DNA from: Lactifluus volemus | Taxonomy: Eukaryota > Basidiomycota > Agaricomycetes > Russulales > Russulaceae | Assembly: GCA_022376515.1 (NCBI GenBank) | Contig: WTXI01000016.1 | Coordinates: 310,001 to 374,000, forward strand | DNA length: 64,000 nt | Reading direction: 5' to 3' | Shown: in pieces, positions 1-12,500 of the stretch | Layout: each line of letters starts with the position of its first letter | Numbering within the stretch: position 1 is the first letter of the stretch | The notes under the pieces: model-generated | What the model was told of the DNA's origin: nothing | Seen by the model: the letters and a program-made list of their open reading frames with translations, nothing else | Database searches by the model: none | Program-made: the position numbers and the translations under genes

Positions 1-1
1 T

Positions 2-1370
2 CTACGAAAAGAGCAACGCACACCAGATGTACCAACCAAGACACCCCAAAGCCCCGTACGCTCTCCTGCTCCCGAAACTGATGTCGTTGCAGTAGCTCTA
101 ACGCCGAATGAGTCGGCCATCAAACTGGGAGCACCCCTCCGCCGGCAATTCTCAATGCCGACTTTTGGGCCATCTTCTGCACCTCCACCTTATCCTCAGT
201 TCACCTTTGGTGAACGCGGTCCGGCGATCCAACCGCGCGACGAGGAGGGCCGCGAGCATCTTCCAACTTACACGAATGATATCTATTTGCGTGCAATCAT
301 GCCACGGAAGATGGAATTTATTGCGCCTGGCGTGCAGGCACGCGACCGAAAGTGGCGTCGCATTCTCTGCGTTCTAGAAGGTACCGCTTTTCGCGTGTAC
401 AAGTGCCCATCTACTGCTACTGGAAAGGGCCTCCTCGGGAACTTGTGGGAAAAGACTGTTGGTGTGGGTGACATCTCTAGGCCACCCACTCAAGCTCAAC
501 TAAGCGCCATTGCCTCCGATCTAAACAAGGAGCGTCAACGCAACGCGAGGCCGGCAAAATTAGAAAATGGTGACGTTACGCCTGTACCGTCTCCCCTTCA
601 CCGTCGCCCGGCGTTTTATCGCAGACAGAAACCGAGCAAGAAGCTCAGTCTACATCATCGACGCCTCCTCGATCGCGGTTGTTGCCACCCAATTTGCGCA
701 GGAAGAACCGCACAGGGAATGACGGATCGTCCATTTCGCGGCTTGACCGACGGTCAGTGGCCTCACTGCGACAACAGGGTTCAGATTCTGGCTCTAGTCA
801 CGCCACGTCCCACTGGCAGTCTGCGTCTGCGAGCCCCCCAACCTCGAGCAGGATTACCGAACTCGCTTCTCTTTCACCCAGTCCCAGATCGCTTCGCCCA
901 CCACGTGAAAAGCGCCAGCATTTGTGGGTCAACGATATCTCTGTCCCGCTCCCTCAGCCGCAGGATTTGTTGCACTCATATGCACTACATAATGCTGAGA
1001 GTGGGCTGGGAAGTGACTATGTGAAGCGACGGAACGTGATTCGTATCCGCATGGAGGGACAGCAGTTCCTGCTCCAGGCACGCGATGTAGCCAGCGTCGT
1101 TGACTGGATTGAGGTGCGTCTGTCTGTCCCTTTAACGAACGGTTGTGCATGAATAGCTGACTGTGGTGTCGTTCCGGTGCAGGGTTTCCAGGCTGCCGCG
1201 AATGTTGCACAAGACTTGGATACACGACCAATGCCGAAAGGCCCCTTATTTCCACGGTGTGTTTTGTCGTACAATTTAGTTGTATCTCGTGTTCGCTCAT
1301 CATCCTATCTCGCTCTAGGCGCCGACGGCGTCGCAACCGTGCCAATGCGCAAGCAGCGACTACGTCATAA
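2..1370 (+). CDS. PH-domain protein, 5' end cut off by window edge
   Basis: The frame is open from base 2, so the gene begins before the window. The protein enters a pleckstrin-homology-like region with the stretch [20 protein letters not shown] and [15 protein letters not shown] (typical PH beta strands), then runs through a long Ser/Pro-rich low-complexity insert, and finishes with a second PH-like part ([20 protein letters not shown], then VVDWIE, the C-terminal PH helix) and a basic tail [13 protein letters not shown] infer introns at about 570-628, 1114-1182 and 1257-1318, all GT-AG, which restore one frame to the TAA at 1368-1370. A PH domain split by a long disordered insert is common in basidiomycete proteins of this kind. 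Such proteins bind membrane phosphoinositides or protein partners; the exact role is unknown. The first intron is the least certain. Confidence 0.7.
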
Positions 1371-1879
1371 CTCGACGGTCCTCTTTCTTCCTTATTGTCC
1401 ACGTCCATTGCCCCGACTTACCATCACAACACAAGATTTGTAGAGTTATCTTGTTCACTAGTTCATCATATGGAGGAGCGTCTCATTCGCGGATATCCAC
1501 AAGTGGTGATCAAGGGATGCTATACCTACAGGTGCCGGGAGGCAACATTTCACTGTTTTATGTTCTATCGCATCGTCATAACCAATCACCCTACTCCGTA
1601 CTCACTGTATTTGTCCGCAATGCTCACATCGACTCTCTTCTGCGAATACCAGGGTTCATGACTGATGTGTTTTTACATGCACCACTCTTTCGACCCATTT
1701 AGCACAGGTTTCGCAATCACCCGCTAGGACTTGTAGCAGCCTTTGTGCACTTTCCGATGACACCTTTTTCGTTGCTCGTACACGACAAGTTTTCATTACA
1801 AAAGCGCTGATACATGACCCAACCGGTATCATTACAGACCTCTCCAACTCGGCTGCTTGATTCCATGCGCGATTCGAGG

Positions 1880-2519
1880 CTACTGAAAGAGAGTCCAAGT
1901 CAATCGAGATTCCAAGGAACTCAAAAGGTAGTCACTCACCCGTTTGGTATATGGCAGCCCGTCTCCGCGGTCGCGTTGCGGAACGGGATGCATCACCGCA
2001 CCGTTCTCGGCACGGAGCACCCCATCGCCTGAGGAGAGGGTTCGGTGCTGTGAACGGTCCGGATCGTGGTTAGGCGCGTCCAATGGTAGCGTGCGCGACT
2101 CGACGGTGTTCGCGGGGCGTTTATTAGGTACCGTTGGCGTGCCCGAGCCCGCGCCGCGTACGGGATCAACGGCCTGGGAAAGACGATACTCCCCTGTGCA
2201 AGGTAGAACTTGACGTAAACACAAGGGTTCGTTGGGGGGGGGGTGAGATGAGGTACTCAACAGCTCGGGAGCGCTCCCGGTTCGCCAGGCTCGCGGCTTG
2301 CTTTACGCGCATGTTTCATGCTCATATAATACCACGCGCCTGCAAAGGTCCCGCCGATGAGGACGGCGCCTCCTAAAACAATCTGCAACAACCGCTGAGA
2401 GCTTAGCGAAAAGAGGGGTTTTGAAAGTTTTTGCACAGCAAACTCACTCTCCCAGGCCTGGAAGGTAGACCCGAGATGGACGCTGCGGGACTTTTGGAGA
2501 TTTGTGGATTTCTAGACAT
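1880..2519 (-). CDS. Small single-membrane-span protein, unknown function
   Basis: Three exons on the minus strand join cleanly: ATG at 2519 to 2448, 2382 to 2262, and from 2193 downward. Introns 2447-2383 (GTGAGT..CAG) and 2261-2194 (GTTGAG..CAG) have good signals. The protein has a short Ser/Pro N-terminus, one hydrophobic helix (IVLGGAVLIGGTFAGAWYYM) followed by basic residues, then a hydrophilic Asp/Arg/Pro-rich tail. This layout fits a small mitochondrial or ER membrane protein; I do not recognise a family. After YTKR there is a GTGAGT..TTTCAG intron-like segment, but splicing there leads straight into TAG; reading through also stops at the same TAG. If one G is missing in the run at 1939-1941, the spliced frame would continue as VASNRAWNQAAELER and the gene could reach 1656. 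Confidence 0.5.
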
Positions 2520-2853
2520 CTTGTGCTAGCTAGTTTGGTAGAGTGTGTGTAAGGGGGAAGAGCGACTCGTGATGACGTCGGTCCGAACATGATGACTCAG
2601 GCATTCACGCGCATGATGTGAAATCCTTCGCGTCGTCTCATTCATGCAAACGGGGATGGAAAAAAACTACAGTTCTAGAGCCCACTACCGAGGGACAGGT
2701 ATCATGTGGCGTCGTCCTTTGGGTTAGGTGACTGCGCACTATAGGCTAAGGACTCTTTTATGGTCGCCTGCTGAGTCTGTGCCTCATCTCGGGCTACGCG
2801 TTCTTTCCCTAGTGCGGGCGTAGAAAAAAAGGTACTATCTCATCAAAAATGAT

Positions 2854-3060
2854 TCACTGACAATCTAACTTGGCACTAGGCCTTTCTCCCGTAACATTTT
2901 GTTGCCGTCGCCGTTGATTGATGTTCTGCTTTGCAAAATAGAAGCTCACGCTGGCTACGGTGATAAGACTGACCCAACCGAGAACCTGTCCCATATGAAT
3001 ACTATTGTGTTTGCCAGACCATAAACACAACACACTTACCATGCTCTTTGGGTTATTCAT
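2854..3060 (-). CDS. Tiny DUF4748-like membrane protein
   Basis: ATG at 3060, exon 3060-3040, a 54 bp intron 3039-2986 (GTAAGT..ACAG), and exon 2985-2854. The spliced protein is about 53 residues: MNNPKSM, then the hydrophobic helix VLGWVSLITVASVSFYFAK, then a basic, Arg/Gln-rich part and an ending of the type GERPSAKLD. This pattern (short N-terminus, one helix ending in YFAK, polar tail with RPSxKLxW-like end) is what I know from the small fungal DUF4748 family, thought to sit in mitochondria. The intron length is a multiple of three, so a conceptual translation without splicing would falsely add 18 residues. Family assignment is from memory of the pattern and is moderate. Confidence 0.55.
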   Translation of the reverse strand: MNNPKSMVSVLCLWSGKHNSIHMGQVLGWVSLITVASVSFYFAKQNINQRRRQQNVTGERPSAKLDCQ

Positions 3061-6000
3061 TGGTGTTGTGGAGGAGATAGAAGAACAACTCCGATGAGAT
3101 CACGTGTAATAAATTCAAAACTTGATCCGAGTTCTAGTTTTGCGATAACTCCGCCGTCTGTTCATCTACCCATTTTCACCACAAAGTTGCAAGCGCTGAG
3201 GCAATTCATGCATTTTTGGTATTCTCATCGGATAGCGTTCCGTTATCTATGGGTACGCCGCCGCCGTCGAGGACCTAGTTGTCTGCATCGCCTCTTTCGG
3301 GCTTCTCACACCGCGCTACTTGCTCTACTAGTACTATCGCTTATTTACGCACCACATGTCGCATTTCTGATGTCAAAAATATTTGTTGGGTCAGAGAACT
3401 GAACCTAACAGAAAAAAAACGGGATGCTACTAGTCACGCGCCCCACATAATCGCTCAGCTCAGCTAGTCGCTCACCCCTTAGTCCAGGTTCTTGGCTTCC
3501 AGAGCGACAAACTCGCTCGTCAATCTCGAATCTCTGCGTACTTTATCACCCCCCTTTGCTTGGTAAAGTGAGAAGCACCGGTGTCGATCACATAACCGAC
3601 AAGTCTTTTCACTCTCAATCCGCTAGCATCACATCAAACATCGGTCGATGGTCACCGTCTATCAAAATTTTCTAAATATCCTGCGTTTGCGTTCATCAAG
3701 TCTTTTCAGAAACTCGTTTTTCTTTCTTTCCCTTGCGCCCCTCTGACCGCACCCAATAGCTTGGCCTGCGTTCAACGTCAACCGGTGGAGATCTCCTTGT
3801 CGAAAGAACCCTCGCAACAGACTCTGTGCCTGGTTTTTCTTTTCTTCTCAAACATTCGCCCCAGCCACGCTTACTGCGGGTCGTACATAATCGATCTCGT
3901 GTATCTCTCAGCATCTCTGGCTTTTCCGTCTCTCCCACGTCCCTCTTCCCCCTTCTGATGATCGTGAAGGAAAAAAAAAACGGGATTTTTTTTACGCGGA
4001 TCACTTCAAAGCTTTTCACGTAAGCGTGTGAATAAACCCTCCGGTTTACCCCTCTACCCTGGTCTTCGTTGATCAGACGCACACACAGGGATGGCCGATG
4101 TGCCAAGTTGTCAGGTTTCGGGTATGCGTGCTGCTTCCCTGACGGTGCACCTTTCACCATGCCTCACGTCTGCTTCCCTAGCGTCTCTCCGTGGGTGCGA
4201 GTCTGTAATGGTTAGTTCCGCCGCTGGAGACCTCGGACGCCCAACAGTGATCGCGACTAACTTACTGTGTACTCATTGACGTCTGGGGATCGAGGGGGCC
4301 GATTCATCCATTCTCTGTAGGAAAATCTACTATTATTAGCCTCAAAATTTCGTTCTTTCTAGTTTTATATCTCTTGCGCTTTCCCCATCATGATGTTATC
4401 CCGCTAGAAGAGGCGACGTTCAAATTATGGTGCGTAGACCGCTGTGCCGATATTTATGACTGGCAGGGTCTCTCCCCCTCGGCGTAAATCATTCAGGTTC
4501 TCGGCCATTCCGAAAAAGGCACGACAAATGAAGAACCTCGATTCTCCTTGGAAACGCCCACTTTTTCCGTCTGCGGTACCCCTGTCATAAACAAATTGCC
4601 CACGCTCACAGAAATAACCAAAACCAGGGCGCGAGAGCTTTACCATACATATTCCACACAAGCACCCCAAATTTTTCTTCGAATGACCAGGCCAATCACC
4701 CTCGTCCTGGCATCACGCCACTAGCGTAAAACACAGCCCCCCAACCCCTTGGGTCCCCATGACTTTTGAAAGACGTCGGAGCTGGGTCCACCCAAATTTT
4801 TCCCTGCATCACATCGGACCTACCACGCTGTAAACTGACGAATAAGCGTTACGTAACCCATGCCCAAACGTTCTCCCAATCGGACCGTTGCACATGTGAG
4901 AAGCGGCCAGGTACCCTTTCGATGTATTGCGCCGCGTCCCTTTCGCGCGTTTCTTCCTTTGCTCTTCTGCCGCTGTCACTTAAGTACCCTCATTGATGGC
5001 GGCGCCTCGTTTTGCCGAGCCACATGATGTCAACTTATGGATAAAGACGTCCCGTTTTTCTCGAAGCGAACTAGGCAAAGTTACTGTTATTCCACACTTT
5101 TGTCGTCATCACCCTCGCCCGATGACATGTGTGGGGTAAAAAGTGGTGGGATTGGAGGGGAGGTGGCGTTTGAATGTAGTTAGTGGCCGAGTTCACACTT
5201 TATCTGGAAATAAAAAGACTAGGGGGGAGGCGGAGACCTGCTCTTTTTTCCGCGGTTGTTGGTTGTATGAACCTTCTGACTAGATGCGAGACCCCGTCGG
5301 GGCGGGGACCCATCCATCCATCAGCATCATCATCATCATCGTCATCATCATCATGCGCAGCAATTTGTTGTATAACGGCATGGCGCGCGTAGAACTTGAT
5401 TGGAAGTGCCAATAGTTAAGGTCCCCCCCTCCTCCCCCCCGGTTTCTCGCCGCCGCGCTTGACTCGGTCTAGATCTTTCCCACCCTCTTACCCCCGAACA
5501 GTCAGGCGCTTTAGATGGGTTCAAATCATGTTTCTTTGATGATGATAACACTTCATTGGCCAAATAGGTTGACCTGCGGGAACAGAGGAAACGCCCTTGC
5601 CATTCATGGAGGGATGACGTCCGCCACGATGCAACCCTCGTTATCATTCGTGTTGGATGAGGTGTGACCCTACTCGCTATCGCCTTCTCTCCGCGGGAGT
5701 GCCAGCGAACGAGTACCATAGGACGAATCATAAAGACGTATCGCGAACCCAAAACGGGTGCTTCTAGTTCAAGGACAAGTAACCATCGAACCTGTCATGA
5801 CCAAAAAAAGATGCGCATTTAAATTATATTGCGTGTACTTATATAAATAAATGCCCTGAAATTACGCCATCTAATGTCAGGAAAAGTAGGGTGCTATTGA
5901 ATAAACATATATGGCCACTATGTGATGAGGATGCGGGAGGAGAAGGATGTAGTATGCAGTCTGTAGGCCAGACGATGAATTGAAGGAAGGGGGGGGGTAT

Positions 6001-6608
6001 GATGTGATAACTACTCAACAAAGCCCATACATAGACGCCGGGACTGACGACAGCGTAGTGAGGTGAAGGCGGATGCAAGATCGAGAAACAAATGCAAGGA
6101 AAAAAAAAATACAGGGACGTGAGAGGACATCGTGGTTGCAGGAGGCACATGATCGAGCCAACGCGACCTTGTTCTCCTTTATGTTTGACAGCTTGGTTAC
6201 CACCGTTGAGAACGTTCGCGGCGTGATCGTTTGGGCATGGACATCACATTAGGATTGAGGGAAAGACATGTGACTTGAGGCAGGGCGGGAGTCGTCCGAA
6301 TTTGGTCTCGAGATGGGGGTGGTGACGTTAACCGAAGGTCGTGGTGGGGATGGGATGGGGGAGGGAGAGAGTAAATGGAAAAAATGTTGCCATATTTCTC
6401 AAAATGCTGCTTTTTCGGCGATAAGCGCGATTTAATAGATTGTATGATCCGCGCCATCGATACGGCATTTTCTTTCCCAAACCAAATTTCAAACGGGCGT
6501 AGAATCACGTGCGTTTCGATGTGTGTTACGGGGAGGGGTTTGCTCGGGAGGGGTTCGTTTCGTTGGCGATGGACCAGTCACGCCGAGGCGATGCAACAGC
6601 TCGGAAAA
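3061..6608. other. Long stretch with no gene I can support
   Basis: Several open frames of 60-155 codons exist on both strands but none shows a domain, a coherent splice structure or protein-like composition. The stretch holds pyrimidine-rich tracts (about 3690-4000), A and T runs, and a simple repeat near 5325. A minus-strand frame at 4425-4670 is the most protein-like of these but has no support. Confidence 0.5.
5325..5354. repeat. ATC trinucleotide microsatellite
   Basis: Ten near-perfect CAT/ATC units with one G interruption, preceded by CATC units. It lies in non-coding sequence and is likely length-variable between strains. Confidence 0.9.
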
Positions 6609-6925
6609 CTATCGCCGTGCGACATAACGCCAATACGCGCCATTTGGAGGCTGATCGAAAATAAAAATATCAGCACACGAAGAATGAGTTTGTAGGGGGG
6701 GGGCGACAACTGACCTGAGTCCCTGGTGTGGATTGGTCTATGGTAACCACGCTGAATGAGCGGATGGGGGGGGAGGAGAGTGAATGAGTGAGACGTACGA
6801 GCACGGATGCATTCCCAAATATCAACGCCTCTTCCTTTCGGATCCCAGACTCCACATTGGGAGAATAGATCCCATTGGATATTGAGCTCCCATATACGGG
6901 TTGCATTGCTCACGACGGCGGGCAT
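6609..6925 (-). CDS. Possible small gene of unknown function, maybe with a nonsense codon
   Basis: From ATG at 6925 a protein-like first exon runs to 6799 (contains IWELNIQWDLFSQCGVW and DPKGRGVDIWECIRA). A GTACGT donor at 6798, acceptor before 6737, a short exon to 6715, a GTCAGT donor and an acceptor before 6650 give the continuation STPGTQ, PPNGAYWRYVARR and a TAG at 6611-6609. Beyond this TAG the same frame goes on with SELLHRLGVTGPSPTKRTPP for about 38 codons before the next stop, which also looks coding. Either the protein ends at 6609 or the TAG is a premature stop (mutation or sequence error). I do not recognise the family. A TATATATT element lies about 115 bp upstream of the ATG on the same strand. 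Confidence 0.4.
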
Positions 6926-9034
6926 GTTGCAAGGCAGTTTGACGAGAGGGGGGGGTGCAGTGGAGAGGAAGGGGATGTAGTGAGATTTGATGAGTAGAAA
7001 GTGTTGTATTCAGGGGGGATGTGAGAGTAGGGGGCGAATATATACGCGGGGAAACGTCTACTTCAAAGCCTAGTGATGGGACGGACAGAGGGATATTTAT
7101 AAGACGCTGAACCGGGATTGCCGGAAAGTTGCCGAAAAGGTCAAAGGGCTCGAGTTGGACAGAGCTTGGCGCAGCGCTACGCGTCTTGCCTGTTCCCGGT
7201 CTACTGTACCACGTCTGACATCAGTTCCGGCCCAGAGATGTGTTCGCCATACACCCGGGTCGCATGACTTGTTAAGAGACAACTCTCGCTTTGCCTCATG
7301 TTGCTATCCCAGTAAAGAAGGGAGCCACTGACTGATCCATCAGGTTTTCAAATTGAGGTAACCTAACTTGGACCGTACGGCGCCAACAAAACTTGAGGCC
7401 GACCTGAGCGGCGGCGCCTGGTCCCTAAAAACACAAAACGGCAACGCGATCTGGCTTGTGCGATCGGTTCACCTCCCCGCGGATCTCGCCCATTTTTCTT
7501 TCCCAGGATAGACACCTGCCCCTTCCAGTTCGATACCTCTGCACGTGCCCGTGACATTGCCTCGCACCTCTCACCCCCGTATCGCACAAAACTTTAAATC
7601 CACATTATCCATCTATCCATGGGTTCATCGATCTTTACTTATCGTATACTCCATATTTTTTTTATTTATTGACTGACTGGCAAGTTCAGTTGGCAACCGT
7701 TTCTCATCCCAGAGATGTCTTCCATTCTACCTCCATTACTTCCGCTCATTACGGTTCATTCATCCTTCCTTTTGAGTCCACTCTCTTTCCCCTCTTCATT
7801 GAACCGGGGCTCCTTTGGTTACCGTTGTGGCCTTGACGTGGCACCCCCAAAAACTCTAGTCACATTCTCTTATCTAATGCCATCGCCCATCGCCTTCACT
7901 TGTAAAGTCCCCTCGATGGACACACTCGTGTTTAAATTTTTTGGTTGTCTACCTGAGATGATCATCTTTTATCGATGAAACCATGGTGTTTGAGACCTCC
8001 GGTTTTGCGACCATTTTCGCTTGATCTGGTTGCCATGCCACGTCTGCTCATCGCGACCGCGTACCTGTTCCTCGCCGACTTTTTTTTTTTTTTTTAATTT
8101 TCAGATGGAGACATAAATAAAGTAGATAGGCTCGGTGCTTTCTCCGGACCGAGAGTATTTCTCTGACTCTTAGCCAATAACTCGTCCATCCCGGAATCGG
8201 AGCAGTGTAGTACTGATGTGCTAAACCCTCTTCTAGCCCCTGTTCGGCCGAGGACTTGTTGATTTCGAGTCCAGCTGGCTGATCAAGCAACCCGTTGACT
8301 GACAAGTCGGAAGTACTAAGAATTGGCACTCGTCCGTCCGCCCATCCCTTTCTTAGGGAGCGTGATATGTACACATATGTATTCATTCGATGGGGCGGAG
8401 ACAGTCGCTGGGCTGACGAACCACGTACTTCTCCGATCATCTTCCAAAGATTCGATGCCCCTCGGCAGTCTCGACCTCTTCCTTTCCTTTCAAATTTTCT
8501 TTTGGAGCCGACTTGGGGTTGATCAATTGTTGTGTGCTTACGTGCTGAAACCCATCGTCCGCCAAGAACTGGATGCGGCAAATGGTGCGGCTTCCACAGC
8601 CCCTATATACCAACTTTGGAAAACCTCTTCGAACCAACCCGGTTTGTCGTTGCAGGGATGTTCGTGTTTCGATAGCCGAGCGTCTACAGTTAGATCCAAC
8701 TAGGCGCGCTATCCACATGCTTTTTATTTATTTATATCCGGCTTACATTCTTCCATAGGCACTCGTTCAAGACGCGTCCACATGCTTCATCCGACTGTCC
8801 ACTCGGGTGCCGTCCATTCCGAATTACCAAGCATCAAGGGCCTCTCGTGGTCTCGACCCACTGCGCTGAAATTCGATCGTTAGGCTGGAACTGCCCAATG
8901 CCCACCGTTCGCGGTTGGGCACCTGACGCATACAATCAGACGCTCAACTACGGACATATGGAATTCCAGGCCCGAATCAGGTCACAAGCCACAGACTAGG
9001 GGGAGCGCTAGTTCCACAGGTTTGAGCGAGTTTA
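6926..9034. other. Intergenic stretch, no supported gene
   Basis: Open frames here (for example 8048-8581 minus, 177 codons) pass through homopolymer A/T tracts and lack recognisable domains or splice logic. I treat the region as non-coding. Confidence 0.45.
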
Positions 9035-9548
9035 TTGGCCACGAACCCAGTAGAGAGATCGGAAACGCCGCCTATACGCTATTCAAATTACAGTTTGCAG
9101 TGTGGTGTAGGGGTGGTCGCGCGTGTCACAGAACTGACCCTTTGCCCGAAGGATGATGGTTCGGCGCTGGCCGCACTATATCCACGCCATTTTGACACTT
9201 GGCAGCAAGCAACACGCCTGTCGCTTCACTTCAAAACTTCGCATCTTCTGGCGGACTCCATGTCCATCGAGCGTGCGAGCGAGCGGCTATTGGCACACCT
9301 GTCAGGGGCTGCGGATCATTGGGTAACTAGCCTAATGCAATGTTTCACCCGAATTTGCCTGGAAGCAAAGAGCTCAAGTTCTGGAACGCTTGTTTGATTT
9401 TGGTCCTAAACTCCGATGCCAAGTCCTCCAATGGTTTGGGCACAAACGAGAGGGGCTTTTTCCACTGACACAACGAGTAAGGGATTGGAATTCGGTGCCG
9501 GAAAACCCGACTGTTGTTGATGTGTTGCAGGCCCTTACCTCATTTTGA
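9035..9548 (+). pseudogene. Coding-like stretch, probably a decayed or mis-modelled gene
   Basis: Two segments on the plus strand look like real protein. The first (about 9150-9320) reads ALYPRHFDTWQQATRLSLHF followed by MSIERASERLLAHLSGAADHW. The second, in a different frame, runs from about 9353 to a TGA at 9546-9548 and contains ERLFDFGPKLRCQVLQWFGH, KREGLFPLTQRVRDWNSVPE and VVDVLQALTSF. A GTAACT donor at about 9321 may begin an intron between them, but no clean acceptor restores the frame. No homologous family comes to mind. It could be an intact two-exon gene, a domesticated element or a relic; the composition is clearly different from the surrounding non-coding DNA. Confidence 0.4.
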
Positions 9549-12500
9549 ACCATCGTTTTGGAATGCCAACCCGTGAATTTGGCAAGCTTTTGAGAAAGAA
9601 CGAGACTCGAGGCCTTGTATGTTACGAAACAACGTAATGCAAAATTCAATCCATTTCCCCTTTTTCCTCCTTCGAAGCGTTCCACCCCTGATATCTGCGC
9701 TCTGGGCCCGCAAGGAGATACCGATGTCGCCCGACCTTGCACGGTCGTAGATTCAATAGCTCCGGTACCTTTCGATCCTTACACCAATGTCTCTAATGCC
9801 GCTGACTCTTCTAGTACATCCCACCCAAATCGGTGGGCGGTTGCGACTTAAGCATGCGTTCTCCCAAATCACCTCTTTGTCGGCCCGCTAGTGTCCTGTT
9901 GCCGGTCCATGCATTAATAGTTCTTCCGCATGCGGATTCTATCACATCGCACAGCGAAAAACAGGGGGTAGCCGCCGGCAAGGCACTTCACATTTAGGCG
10001 GAAAACCAAACCGCGGCACAGTCTGATGTTCGAGATTCGAGTCGAGTGGAGTAGAAACCAGAACGTTCCGAACAGCCTCAGAGCTTTACCCGAGTGCATG
10101 TCGAGATCATGGGGCCCATCGGCCCTTTGCGCGGAACTCACTGAAAAGTGGCTAATGAAATCGAAGCACTGTTTCTGCAACCTCAAGACAATCCGGTGAC
10201 TATGCCGGTCAGGAGTTTCGTGTTCTTAGAATACAACGTACTATAATCAGCGTTTTAGCTCGTGTCGGCAGTCCGGCTGAGGAGGGTAGTACTAAGGGGA
10301 ACACGGCGACAGCCTTGAGTTTGCGGAAGGCGTGGATGCGGAATTGACCGTGCATAGCAGGCTGCCAGGTTGCACCCTCGATCTGCTTCCTGGGCCGCCG
10401 GCTCATCCAGCTCATCAGTACGCGCCGGGGAACAGATATTTTTGGGAGCAGAATTGGTAACAGGAGGCTGGAGGCTGTGATGGGGCTCGTTCAGTCTCGG
10501 TATGCAGGGTTATGGGCGTACTAAAAAGTTGCAAATTATCGAAGGGTGTATTGGCTAGAACGACACGCCGCAACCCTGTGCCTATTACCTGAGCGGAGAT
10601 CTAAGTCAGTTACGAGAGAACGATGCAAGTCAGCAGTCGTGGAGCCTTCCCTACGGCGTGCTCACATTGGCAGGCGGCAATCAGTTCAGAAGAGTGTATT
10701 AGAATTTATCCAAGATTCAGACTAGGTAAAAAACCTGATTCGTTTTGAACGGACGAATGGGTAGACGGGGAGTTTTAATCTTGAACGACACACGAGACAG
10801 GAACTTGACTCGTAATGTGCATGGTGGAGAGACATAATTAGTATGTATTTGCCGAGACAGAAGGGACAAGAACGCCAGCACACCGAGCTTATCCGCCCCC
10901 GCACCGTGCTGGGTCATGAGATTCGGAAAGATAAGCCAACTCGAACCTCGTGACAGCTTTTGTTGCGAAGTGGAATAGCGCCGGGTCATGCTTACGTCTT
11001 CGACGTCAAGAAGAACCCTCACGAGAGCACAAAAGGGCGCAGGATGACTTTGAGAACGTTTGAAATACCATCGGGATTCCAACCCCTTACTTGTAGTAGC
11101 GACCGCGGCCACCGGCGATACTTTGTGTGTAACATAAGTCGGACAACTTGTCCGAGTTTCTCAATGACTACTATAAGATCGTGTTTCGCGTTCACGATGT
11201 AGATTGTGTCTCATATTTGCGCCCTTGTGTTCAAAAAAGAAAAACATAGAGAGATGAAACTTGGGAGACTGCCGGTCTGAGCCGATCATGGGTGAGCCAA
11301 CGTTGCTGACGTTGCAATAATCCGAGCAAAGGGGTCAAAAGGGAGATGATGGAAAGGAAAGGGGTTCGACTTTCGGGTTCGATTCCAGCCGGATGGGTTA
11401 CTTCGAATTCGGCGATTGGCACCTCCGAGAAATGAAAACAATTGTAAAAACAATGGAATGATATTTTTTACAAAAAAAGAGAGGAGAAAAATACAGAGTT
11501 TAGACAACTTGTCCTTTCTAAGGTTTTGGGGTTGGCACAGCTTGGGAGACTACACGGCCCGGAAATGTGACTGCGGACCCAACTTATAGTCTTGCCACAT
11601 GGACGAGTCGGTTTGTGGAACTGTGATTTCAAAGAGTGAGAAGACCGCGGCCAGTCGTAGTATCGATGCAAGGAGAGTGGAGAAGAAGCACAGCGTTGTG
11701 GAAGTAAAGCGGGAAAAGGGGTCTAATTAGACAGGGTGAGATGGGTGAGATGGACCCCCCCCCCTCACAGGCCTCACCCATTTGACTCATGATATGATAC
11801 AATCACACACACCACCCCACCGCCCTTCTCGGACGTTGGAACATCGCCTCTAATCCAGACCGACGACGACATCTGTAAGCCTAGAATCACAGATCATCGT
11901 CGTCGTCGCGACTGTTCATAAAACCGGAGAATTCATCGCCGCCGACAGTTCATCAAACATCGAAATTACCGGCGATAGGTTGTAAGAGATGTCTATTGTT
12001 TGCTTCCCCGGATCGGGCGGCTGCTGGGTTCGAGCGAGTAGCAAGGCCGTGGGTGCCGAGGAGCAGAACACACACACAAACACACACACGGGGGGGATGG
12101 ATGGGGATAATTGTCTTTTTTTTTTTCAACTGCGTTCTCTACGCTCCTTCGCGCTATCGCGGGGTCAATGCTATCAAGCGGTCCCTTTACATCTAAACAC
12201 TTATCCTAATTTCCAACTTTTTTGTTGAAAAGAAACGTTAAAGCCACCGAAATTAGGCGGATCTTGGGGCAAAACTCGCACTTCGATAGCCCAAGGAGGG
12301 GCTTTGCAGAACGCCGACTGTATGCGCGTTTACTTACATTCATTCCTCGCTGTAGCCTCGCTGTCCTCTGATAACTCACAAAAATTCAGGCGATGATCGG
12401 ATACCTCACATGCAATCTTCTATCTATCACTGCACGCCTACCTAGACGCTGTTGTGTTCTTCCAGACTTTGGAACCACGTTGCAACAGGGTCTGGCTACT

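Noticed and set aside
4425..4670. Minus-strand frame with GFGYFCERGQFVYDRG
   Set aside because: Some protein-like character but isolated, no family, no splice signals that extend it.
8048..8581. 177-codon open frame on the minus strand
   Set aside because: It ends in a run of lysines coded by a T homopolymer, has no recognisable domain and no promoter or splice context; overlapping frames on the other strand are equally long.
11370..11400. T-loop-like GGTTCGATTCC suggesting a tRNA gene
   Set aside because: The flanking bases do not pair as a T-stem and no acceptor, D or anticodon arm can be placed upstream.
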